Below are positions 1-5,218 of a stretch of 7,347 bases of DNA, in pieces. Under the pieces are notes generated by a model. The model worked only from the letters and a program-made list of their open reading frames with translations, had not been told where the DNA came from and ran no database searches. Location: assembly GCA_023402915.1 (NCBI GenBank), contig JAEYFO010000338.1, positions 1 to 7,347 on the forward strand, written 5' to 3'. Source of the stretch: Bacillota bacterium. Its GTDB lineage: Bacteria > Bacillota > Clostridia > Christensenellales > CALWSW01. Position 1 is the stretch's first letter; each line of letters begins with the position of its first letter. Made by a program: the position numbers and the translations under genes.

Positions 1-26
1 TCGTGCTGGGCGTGGAGAAGAAGTAA
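1..26 (+). CDS. 3' end of an unidentified gene
   Basis: A plus-strand frame enters from the left edge and reads VLGVEKK before TAA at 24-26. Only seven complete codons are visible, so no function can be assigned. The call rests on the tandem hairpin terminator that begins 36 bases after the stop, as expected for a transcript ending here. Confidence 0.4.
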
Positions 27-62
27 GCGCCCGCGCTGTCCAGAACCGTTCAAAAGCAAAAA

Positions 63-110
63 CCCGGCTGTGCGCCGGGAGAGAAGAGTCCGCTTCGGCG
101 GGCTCTTTTT
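63..110 (+). terminator. Tandem-hairpin intrinsic terminator
   Basis: Two hairpins lie back to back. The first pairs CCCGGC (63-68) with GCCGGG (74-79). The second pairs AGAGTCCGC (85-93) with GCGGGCTCT (98-106) across a TTCG tetraloop, with one G-T wobble, and runs straight into TTTTT (106-110). The second is a textbook rho-independent terminator for the gene ending at 26. Confidence 0.85.
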
Positions 111-173
111 GCGGTTTTGGGGAAGGAAAAAGAGGGAAGCTTTTTTGAAAAAAGGAGGGAATGCGCATTGCGC

Positions 174-202
174 TTCCCCGCCGCGAAAAACCGTGCTATA
201 CT
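174..202 (+). promoter_or_regulatory. Extended -10 promoter for the small membrane protein gene
   Basis: TATACT at 197-202 is preceded directly by TGC (194-196), giving the TGN extended -10 motif. The -35 region at 17-base spacing (TTCCCC, 174-179) is poor, which is typical of extended -10 promoters. Transcription would start near 209, leaving an untranslated leader of about 100 bases before the ATG at 309. The site lies just downstream of the terminator at 63-110, a sensible place for a new transcription unit. Confidence 0.5.
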
Positions 203-308
203 CAAAGCAGCAGCCGCCCGGACCAAGAGGAGCGGCGTGAGAGCGAATCAACGGAAAAACAAACCAACCAACAAAACGGCGAACGAGCCCAAAGGAGGAA
301 GAAGGACG

Positions 309-557
309 ATGCCGGTCGGACTGGTGAGAAGCTGGGTGTATCTGATCCTTGCGGCGGTGGTGACGGCGGTCATTGCCGTGGCGGCCTGGCGCGCGGGCAA
401 GACCCTGCGGCAAAAGGGCATGGGGCTGGCGATCCTTTATGTGACGGTGCCGCTGTGGGTGGGGGCGCTGGAGCTGCCCGTCTGGGGGAAGATCCTGCTG
501 CTTCTTGCCGCAGGCGTTCCGGCGCTGTGCTGCTTTCTGCCGCGGAAGAAGGGTTGA
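309..557 (+). CDS. Small hydrophobic membrane protein, 82 aa
   Basis: I do not recognise a family. The product is mostly hydrophobic, with three probable membrane segments near residues 9-27, 38-56 and 61-77. A basic loop (RAGKTLRQK, 28-36) lies between the first two, and a short basic tail (RKKG) ends the chain. This architecture fits an integral inner-membrane protein. The ATG at 309 has AGGAGG at 293-298, ten bases upstream. An in-frame GTG at 237 with AGAGGAG four bases before it is a possible alternative start; it would add 24 polar, Asn/Lys/Arg-rich residues. The frame is open further upstream without a plausible start. The gene appears monocistronic: a promoter lies upstream, and an inverted-repeat element begins 15 bases after the TGA. 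Coding status is supported by the ribosome binding site and the hydrophobic pattern; function is unknown. Confidence 0.7.
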   Translation: MPVGLVRSWVYLILAAVVTAVIAVAAWRAGKTLRQKGMGLAILYVTVPLWVGALELPVWGKILLLLAAGVPALCCFLPRKKG

Positions 558-571
558 GGGGAGGGGGGACG

Positions 572-673
572 TTGGGGAAACTTTTTACCAAATTTTCCTG
601 CTGAAAATTTGGCATTTCAACAAGGAAGCATGTCACCCTTACGGGTGACAACCTTTGAAAAAAGTTTCCCCAA
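572..673. repeat. 102-bp structured inverted-repeat element
   Basis: The ends are a perfect 15-bp inverted repeat: TTGGGGAAACTTTTT (572-586) against AAAAAGTTTCCCCAA (659-673). Inside lie two independent perfect hairpins. CCAAATTTTC (588-597) pairs with GAAAATTTGG (603-612) over a 5-base loop. TGTCACCC (631-638) pairs with GGGTGACA (643-650) over TTAC. The fold is a three-way junction. This could be a miniature inverted-repeat element, an intergenic palindromic repeat, or the gene of a structured RNA. No transposase gene is nearby. The G-rich/A-rich end sequence resembles intergenic repeats I associate with Clostridia, but that is memory, not a search result. Confidence 0.7.
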
Positions 674-1080
674 ACCCCTTCAAAAAACTTTCAAAAGAAA
701 AATATAAAAGATATGAGCGAAGCGCTTCCCTTCTGATGGAGCGGAGGGGAAAACCACAAAGACGAAGAGTTTTTCTTCTGATGGGAGAAAAAAGAAAAAT
801 ACAGAGGAGAGAGATGCCCCCTTCATTTCGAAGAAAGTTGATTGAATTTCGAAGAGAAGGGGCCTTCTGGCGAAAGGGTGGAAAACGTTCCCTATTTTTA
901 AGGCGGCGCGGGGCGCTTTCGAACCGTGAAAGGGCGCATCTTATGCGATGGGAGAGCCTGCCGGTCAGGGGATGGTTTTCGCGATTTCCCCTTTCAAAAC
1001 GAGTTCTCCGCCGAAGCGGCGGCGCTTTCCCCTTGGCGCAGCCGTGCCGTTGCAGGGAAATCTTTTCTTTTCCGGCGGGA
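674..1080. other. Gene-free intergenic stretch with several inverted repeats
   Basis: No convincing gene is seen. An open frame running from 655 to 1215 starts inside the structured element, lacks a ribosome binding site, is extremely Arg/Lys-rich and runs into the methyltransferase start, so I treat it as non-coding. The stretch begins AT-rich and holds small symmetries: the palindrome GAAGCGCTTC (719-728), TTTTTCT/AGAAAAA (770-776 and 786-792), a long imperfect repeat at 818-862, CGCAT/ATGCG (935-947), and two copies of TTCTGATGG (731-739 and 776-784). Confidence 0.5.
818..862. repeat. Imperfect 15-bp inverted repeat
   Basis: CCCCTTCATTTCGAA (818-832) is complementary to TTCGAAGAGAAGGGG (848-862) except for two adjacent central positions. 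The intervening loop is 15 bases. There is no T-tract afterwards, so it is not a normal terminator. It may be a remnant of a palindromic intergenic repeat or a protein-binding site. Confidence 0.45.
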
Positions 1081-1150
1081 TATAGTAAAATGAGAAAAAA
1101 CAGGGGCCTCGACGAGCGTTCAGGCCCTTTTTCCCGCCCCGAAAGCGGGC
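1081..1150 (+). promoter_or_regulatory. Possible promoter and leader of the methyltransferase operon
   Basis: TATAGT (1081-1086) and the overlapping TAAAAT (1086-1091) look like -10 boxes, but no good -35 is seen at 16-18 bases. Transcription from here would begin near 1095 and pass through the GGGCCT/AGGCCC hairpin with its T5 tract before reaching the methyltransferase ribosome binding site at 1161-1167. A second hairpin, CCCGC (1133-1137) with GCGGG (1145-1149), follows. The order of promoter-like box, terminator-like hairpin, then gene could be a read-through control, but the promoter call is weak. Confidence 0.3.
1104..1132 (+). terminator. Terminator-like hairpin before the methyltransferase gene
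   Basis: GGGCCT (1104-1109) pairs with AGGCCC (1122-1127), separated by a 12-base loop and followed by TTTTT (1128-1132). It faces plus-strand transcription. It may end read-through from the left or act as an attenuator for the operon that begins at 1179. Confidence 0.55.
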
Positions 1151-1178
1151 GCACCAACAGAGAGGAGCTTTTTCGCGG

Positions 1179-2039
1179 ATGTATCTGGCGGACGAATGGA
1201 AGGATTATGAACTGATCGACTGCGGCGGCGGCGAAAAATTTGAGCGCTGGGGGAACGTGACCCTTCTGCGTCCCGATCCGCAGGCCATCTGGCCCATGGG
1301 CGGCCCCTGCCGGGCGGACGCGCATTATCTGCGCTCGGCGGCGGGCGGCGGGCATTGGGAATACCAGAAAAAGAACCTGCCCGAAAGCTGGAAGATCGCG
1401 TTGGGCGACGATCTGCGCTTTGTGGTGCGGCCCACCGGCTTCAAGCACACCGGCCTGTTTCCCGAACAGGCCGTCAACTGGCGCTGGATGCAGGAGCGCA
1501 TCCGTGCGGCGGGGCGGCCCGTCCGGGTGCTGAATCTGTTCGCCTATACCGGCGGCGCGACGGCGGCCTGTCTGGCGGCGGGGGCGGAAGTGGTTCACGT
1601 GGACGCGGCCAAGGGCATGGTGGCCTGGGCCAAGGACAACGCGGCGGCCAGCGGCCTTGCGGACAGGCAGGTGCGCTGGATCGTGGACGACGTTTTGAAG
1701 TTCGTGCAGCGCGAGCAGCGCCGGGGGCGGACGTATCAGGGCATTTTGATGGATCCGCCCAGCTATGGCCGCGGCCCGTCGGGCGAGGTGTGGAAGATCG
1801 AGGACAGCCTCTTTGAACTGGTGCAGGCCTGCATGGGCATCGTGGCGGACGATCCGGTGTTTTTCCTCATCAATTCCTATACGACCGGCCTTGCGCCCAC
1901 GGTGCTGGCCAACGTTCTCGATCTGACCATGGGCGAGCGCTTTGGCGGCGCGGTGGAGGCCGACGAGGTGGGGCTGCCGGTGACGCGGCGCAATCTGGTT
2001 TTGCCCTGCGGCGCATCCGGCCGCTGGCAGACCTGCTGA
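1179..2039 (+). CDS. Class I SAM-dependent rRNA methyltransferase, COG1092/RlmI-like
   Basis: The 286-residue product belongs to the Methyltrans_SAM group related to 23S rRNA methyltransferases. The SAM-binding core shows motif I as NLFAYTGGAT (119-128), the acidic ribose-binding residue in HVDAAKG (D142), and the motif IV catalytic loop DPPSYGRG (192-199). Upstream is the family signature KHTGLFPEQAVNW. It lacks the N-terminal PUA domain of E. coli RlmI, which fits its shorter length. The region where m5C enzymes carry a catalytic cysteine reads INSYTT (231-236), with no cysteine. Cytosine-C5 chemistry is therefore doubtful and the target base cannot be named. The ATG at 1179 has AGAGGAG at 1161-1167, and the family-typical N-terminus MYLADEWKDYE supports this start. 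The next gene begins 18 bases after the TGA, giving an RNA-modification operon. Confidence 0.88.
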   Translation: MYLADEWKDYELIDCGGGEKFERWGNVTLLRPDPQAIWPMGGPCRADAHYLRSAAGGGHWEYQKKNLPESWKIALGDDLRFVVRPTGFKHTGLFPEQAVNWRWMQERIRAAGRPVRVLNLFAYTGGATAACLAAGAEVVHVDAAKGMVAWAKDNAAASGLADRQVRWIVDDVLKFVQREQRRGRTYQGILMDPPSYGRGPSGEVWKIEDSLFELVQACMGIVADDPVFFLINSYTTGLAPTVLANVLDLTMGERFGGAVEADEVGLPVTRRNLVLPCGASGRWQTC

Positions 2040-2057
2040 GCGAAAGGAGAAACAGGC

Positions 2058-3371
2058 GTGAAAGGACCGAGGGTTCTTTATGAGGACAATCATCTGCTGT
2101 GCGTCGAAAAGCCGGTCAACCTGCCCGCGCAGGCGGACGCTTCCGGCGACGAGGATCTTTTGACGCTGTGCAAGGCCTATATCGCCGAAAAATACCGGAA
2201 ACCCGGCGCGGTCTATCTGGGGCTTGTCCACCGGCTGGACCGTCCCGTCGGCGGCGCAATGGTATTCGCCCGCACCAGCAAGGCGGCGCAGCGGCTGGCC
2301 CAGTCCATGAAAAAGGGTGCGTGGCACAAGACCTATCTGGCCGTGGTGCGCGGCCACGCCCCCCGGAGGGGCGAGCTGTGCGACTGGCTCCTCAAGGACG
2401 AAGCGACCCGCATCAGCCGCGTCGTGCCCGAAGGGACGGCGGGCGCAAAATTTGCAAAGCTGCGCTTTACCCGGCTTTGGGAGGCGGAGGGGCTTTCGCT
2501 CCTTTCCGTCGAGCTGTTCACCGGACGGCACCATCAGATCCGCGTGCAGCTCTCCCATGCCGGGCTGCCCCTTTGGGGCGACCAGCGCTATGGAAAAAAC
2601 GAGCTTCCCGGCCGGCAGATCGCCCTTTGGGCCTTGCGGCTGACCTTCCCCCATCCCACGGCGGGGAAGGACATTGCGCTTTTTTGTCCGCCGCCCGGCG
2701 CGCCACCCTGGCGGAGCTTTGAACAAAAGCTGCTGAATTGGACGGTTCCCATCGTCTATGAGGACGCGCGCATCGTCCTTTTCGACAAGCCCGCCGGCAT
2801 GGAGGTGCAGGGGGAAGATTCTCTGGAAGCGCTGGCCAAAACCCGCTGGCCGCAGGCGGCCGCCTGTCACCGGCTGGACGTGAACACCGGCGGGCTGGTG
2901 CTGTTTTCCAAGGACCCGCAGGCGGAAGAAGCGCTTTGCGCCGCCATCAGGGAGCGCCGCATTGAAAAGCGTTACCGCTGCATCGTCAAGGGGAAGCCCG
3001 CTCCCGCGGAAGGCGAGCTGCGCGACTGGCTCCTCAAGGACGAAAGGGCCGCGCGGGTCACGGTGGTCAAAAACCCCGTCCCCGGCGCGAAGGAGATCGT
3101 TACCCGCTACCGGACGCTCTGGGCAAAAGCCGATCGTTCTCTGCTCGAGGTGGAGCTGGTCACGGGGCGGACGCACCAGATCCGGGCGCACCTGGCGTCC
3201 ATCGGCTGCCCGCTGCTGGGGGACGACAAATACGGCGACCGGGAGTGGAACAAGGCGCACGGCTGCACGGCGCAGGCGCTCTACGCCTGTTCGCTGACGC
3301 TGCATTTTGAAAAAAATTCGCCCCTTTCGGCGCTGGAAGGAAAGAAATTTTCCGTCGAGCCGATCCTTTGA
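2058..3371 (+). CDS. Tandem double RluA-family pseudouridine synthase, 437 aa
   Basis: The protein isomerises uridine to pseudouridine in RNA, most likely rRNA. It contains two complete RluA-type catalytic domains. Domain 1 (about 6-215) has the entry motif YEDNHLLCVEKP, the catalytic HRLD at 58-61 (Asp61) and TGRHHQIR at 155-162. Domain 2 (about 232-425) has YEDARIVLFDKPAG, HRLD at 271-274 (Asp274) and TGRTHQIR at 369-376. Both contain a DWLLKDE block. Single RluA proteins are usually about 220-330 residues, so this is a head-to-tail fusion without a recognisable S4 domain. Translation starts at GTG with AGGAG (2045-2049) eight bases upstream. The gene is coupled to the upstream methyltransferase. 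There is no stop or frameshift between the halves. Substrate positions cannot be predicted; each domain may serve a different site. Confidence 0.92.
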   Translation: MKGPRVLYEDNHLLCVEKPVNLPAQADASGDEDLLTLCKAYIAEKYRKPGAVYLGLVHRLDRPVGGAMVFARTSKAAQRLAQSMKKGAWHKTYLAVVRGHAPRRGELCDWLLKDEATRISRVVPEGTAGAKFAKLRFTRLWEAEGLSLLSVELFTGRHHQIRVQLSHAGLPLWGDQRYGKNELPGRQIALWALRLTFPHPTAGKDIALFCPPPGAPPWRSFEQKLLNWTVPIVYEDARIVLFDKPAGMEVQGEDSLEALAKTRWPQAAACHRLDVNTGGLVLFSKDPQAEEALCAAIRERRIEKRYRCIVKGKPAPAEGELRDWLLKDERAARVTVVKNPVPGAKEIVTRYRTLWAKADRSLLEVELVTGRTHQIRAHLASIGCPLLGDDKYGDREWNKAHGCTAQALYACSLTLHFEKNSPLSALEGKKFSVEPIL

Positions 3372-3407
3372 CAGGGCGGCGCAGTTCTAAAAAGAAACAG
3401 AAAAAAC

Positions 3408-3445
3408 CGGGGCAGGCGGCGGCTTGTCCCGATTTTGACGTTTTT
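3408..3445 (+). terminator. Possible terminator after the pseudouridine synthase gene
   Basis: CGGGGCA (3408-3414) pairs with TGTCCCG (3425-3431), with one G-T wobble and a 10-base loop. ATTTT and then TTTTT follow, interrupted by GACG, so the U-tract is imperfect. It is the first hairpin after the stop at 3371. Confidence 0.4.
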
Positions 3446-3510
3446 GGAAAAATGGAAGGGAAAATTCTCTGCATTTGCAGAGCCGGACTGAAACGGAAAA
3501 ACAGTGGAGA

Positions 3511-3532
3511 CGGCGGAAACGCCGGCGTTTTT
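3511..3532 (+). terminator. GNRA-loop hairpin with T-tract
   Basis: CGGCG (3511-3515) pairs with CGCCG (3520-3524) around a GAAA tetraloop, followed by GCG and TTTTT (3528-3532). An overlapping palindrome AAACGCCGGCGTTT occupies 3517-3530. It is a plausible secondary terminator for the plus-strand operon. Confidence 0.4.
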
Positions 3533-3545
3533 CAACGCTTCCAAC

Positions 3546-3580
3546 AAAAAAACGCTCCGGCGCTGCACCGGGGCATTTTT
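3546..3580. terminator. Bidirectional terminator between convergent genes
   Basis: GCTCCGG (3554-3560) pairs with CCGGGGC (3568-3574), with one G-T wobble on the plus strand. A run of seven A (3546-3552) precedes the stem and five T (3576-3580) follow it. It can stop the plus-strand operon and, on the other strand, transcripts of the transglutaminase-like gene that ends at 3596. On the minus strand one stem position becomes an A-C mismatch, so termination should be stronger for the plus direction. Confidence 0.75.
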
Positions 3581-3595
3581 GGTATTCTTCAAAAA

Positions 3596-4822
3596 TTATT
3601 TTTTATACGACGCGGGCGCGGCCACGAAGAAGCGGCTCTCCCAAACGTAGCCTGCCTTGCGCATGGCGTTGTCGCCCAGCAGGAAATACGCGCGCTCGAT
3701 CCGTCCCGCCACGTCCGGCAGGGGGTCGTCCGACGTGCAGTCGATGTGGTACCATGCGCCGTCGATGTTGACCAGATTCCACATGTGGCTGCCGCCGTTC
3801 ATCGTGCCCGTGACGGCATAGCATTTCAGGCCGGAAAGGATGCTGAGCAGGCCGAACAGCTCGGCGTAGCCCTCGCACACGGCGTAGCCGTTTTCCAGCA
3901 GGCCCATGGCCGTATAGGACGCGGGAGAATGCCCGCCGCTGCCGGCGCGCGCGGTGTCGTAGTGGTAGTTGGACACGAGAAAATCGTGGATGGCCGCGAC
4001 CTTTTCGTAGTCCGTCTTTCCGGAGAGCCGGAGGTTTTTCAAAAGGGCGTTGACCTTCTTCTGGAACGTCAGCGTGTCGTGCTCCTCAATGGGTTCGCCG
4101 TAAAGATAGTTTCGGATCAGCTGCCCTGCCGCGTCGTAGGGAAGCACGACCGCCAGATTGGCGTCCGGCCCTTTGCCGGAATAGTGATAGGTAAAGCGGA
4201 TCTGCCCATTCTCAAGGTAGGCGCTGTGCAGCGGCGCTGTGCTCTGGTTGATCTGGCTCTAGAACTTCTGAAGCTGAAGATAGCGCACCTGGATGGTGGG
4301 CATCGTCCGGTAGGTGACCACGGCGCGGTTGACGCCGTTGAACAGCTCGTCCAGGGACGTGATGGTTTCCGGCAGGGACGGATAGCCTGCCGCCGGATTC
4401 CACTTCGGGCCGGCGGAAACTGCCGGTCCTTCGGAAGCCGCATTGCCCAGCACGGCGCTCACGGCGGAAGAAGCAACGTATTCCGACGCGCCGTTTTCAT
4501 GCAGACGGACGCGGAAGGCGTACGCGCCTTCTTCTTTTGGGCAGTAACAGAGGGAAGAAGAAGCGCTGTCCTTTTTCAGATAGACGTATTTTTCCGCGCC
4601 GGGCTTTTTGACCAGAAAGTCATAAAGCACTTTTGCACCGGAAGGCAGCCCCTGCGCTTTTGCGTAGAGCACAAAACCTTCTTCCGCGGCGGAGCCCCCC
4701 TCCACGGAGAGCGTGACGGATGCCGCGGCTTCGCTTTTGGCTGCCGCAAAGGCGGGCAGCGAGACGGAAAGCGTCAGCAGCGCGCAAAGCAGCAGCGCCA
4801 ATTTTCTGGAAAAACGTTTCAT
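3596..4822 (-). pseudogene. Secreted transglutaminase-like protein, interrupted by an in-frame TAG
   Basis: The reading frame from ATG at 4822 to TAA at 3596 covers 409 codons, broken only by TAG at codon 188. The N-terminus MKRFSRKLALLLCALLTLSV, continuing to an AFA-A site, is a classical Sec signal peptide. Residues about 36-125 look like a beta-sandwich/Ig-like module. The C-terminal half is a transglutaminase-like core with an intact triad: Cys316 in GYAVCEGYAE, His346 in SHMWN and Asp361 in YHIDCTS. Such secreted proteins in Clostridia are cell-surface proteases or protein-modifying enzymes. Everything catalytic lies after the stop. No ribosome binding site precedes the possible GTG restart at 4147, so the truncated product would be an exported 187-residue fragment without an active site. 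The start at 4822 is set by the signal peptide, with GAAGGA 3-8 bases upstream. Recent inactivation, sequencing error and TAG read-through are all possible. Confidence 0.75.
4259..4261 (-). other. In-frame amber codon splitting the transglutaminase gene
   Basis: The minus-strand context is CAG AAG TTC TAG AGC CAG. Both sides continue in the same frame: the left side ends RYLQLQKF and the right continues SQINQSTAPLHSAYLENG without further stops down to 3596. One base change (for example from CAG, AAG, GAG, TAC or TGG) would explain it. Confidence 0.85.
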
Positions 4823-5186
4823 GGATCCTTCATACCTCTGTGTCGTTTGTTTGAAAAAGAACGCCGAAAAACCGGCTGTTGGAGCCGTTGGATCGGCAAA
4901 GAAAAACGCAAAGCCGCGGCAAATGGAATTTTGAGAAAAATCCCTCCTGCGCGGACGGCGCGCCGCTTCCGTTGTCCCATATCCCACGTGGGAAAGAACA
5001 GGGGAGCTTCTCCCGGCCTTACGGTTTTCTCAAAACGATCCGGGAAAGGACGTGCGCGGTGAACGGCTTGGCGGCTCCGCCGCCGAACGGATGCTTTCCG
5101 AAGGCCTGTGCCCCGCAGGGGTAAAAGCGCACGTTACGGGTTTTGCCGGCCGTTTCTGATGAAGGAACAGGCAAAACCAGAAACTC
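4823..5186. other. Hairpin-rich intergenic spacer
   Basis: No gene is supported here between pyrG and the transglutaminase-like gene. The part from 4981 onward is dense in inverted repeats. These are the palindrome TCCCACGTGGGA (4982-4993); GGGAG/CTCCC (5002-5006, 5010-5014); TCCCGG/CCGGGA (5011-5016, 5040-5045) enclosing GTTTT/AAAAC (5024-5028, 5032-5036); ACGTGCGC/GCGCACGT (5050-5057, 5127-5134) enclosing GGCGGC/GCCGCC (5070-5075, 5079-5084) and CCCC/GGGG (5111-5114, 5118-5121); and GGTTTTGCC/GGCAAAACC (5139-5147, 5170-5178). The layout resembles a composite of intergenic palindromic repeats or a structured RNA. Positions 4823-4980 show nothing beyond short GCCG/CGGC stems. Confidence 0.5.
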
Positions 5187-5210
5187 TCGCAAAAATCCGG
5201 ATTTTTGCGA
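5187..5210. terminator. Perfect palindrome after pyrG, probable terminator
   Basis: A perfect 24-base palindrome starts 9 bases beyond the pyrG stop. TCGCAAAAAT (5187-5196) pairs with ATTTTTGCGA (5201-5210) around CCGG. The T-run is inside the 3' arm rather than after it, so in either direction a shorter stem with the T5 as tail, or the full stem, could form. Position directly behind pyrG suggests 3'-end formation for that transcript. Confidence 0.55.
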
Positions 5211-5218
5211 AATCGACG

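Noticed and set aside
655..1215. A 186-codon plus-strand open frame before the methyltransferase.
   Set aside because: It starts inside the inverted-repeat element, has no ribosome binding site, crosses a terminator hairpin and overlaps the methyltransferase start. Its composition is abnormally rich in Arg and Lys.
639..3305. An 888-codon open frame on the minus strand.
   Set aside because: It runs antisense to the methyltransferase and pseudouridine synthase genes. Its product is low-complexity, Arg/Pro/Gly/His-rich, and matches no family; it is a GC-rich shadow frame.
4259..4261. TAG as pyrrolysine or genome-wide amber reassignment.
   Set aside because: The gene is not a methylamine methyltransferase, no pyl genes are visible, and another gene in the window appears to end normally at TAG. 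Recent mutation or error is simpler.
3368..5062. A 564-codon plus-strand open frame.
   Set aside because: It is antisense to the transglutaminase-like gene, whose signal peptide and catalytic triad are clear on the other strand. It also runs through terminators.
5050..5134. A cloverleaf-like arrangement of an outer stem with inner hairpins, resembling a tRNA in size.
   Set aside because: Neither strand shows a TpsiC-like GTTCRANNC segment, an acceptor end or an anticodon loop, so it is not a tRNA.
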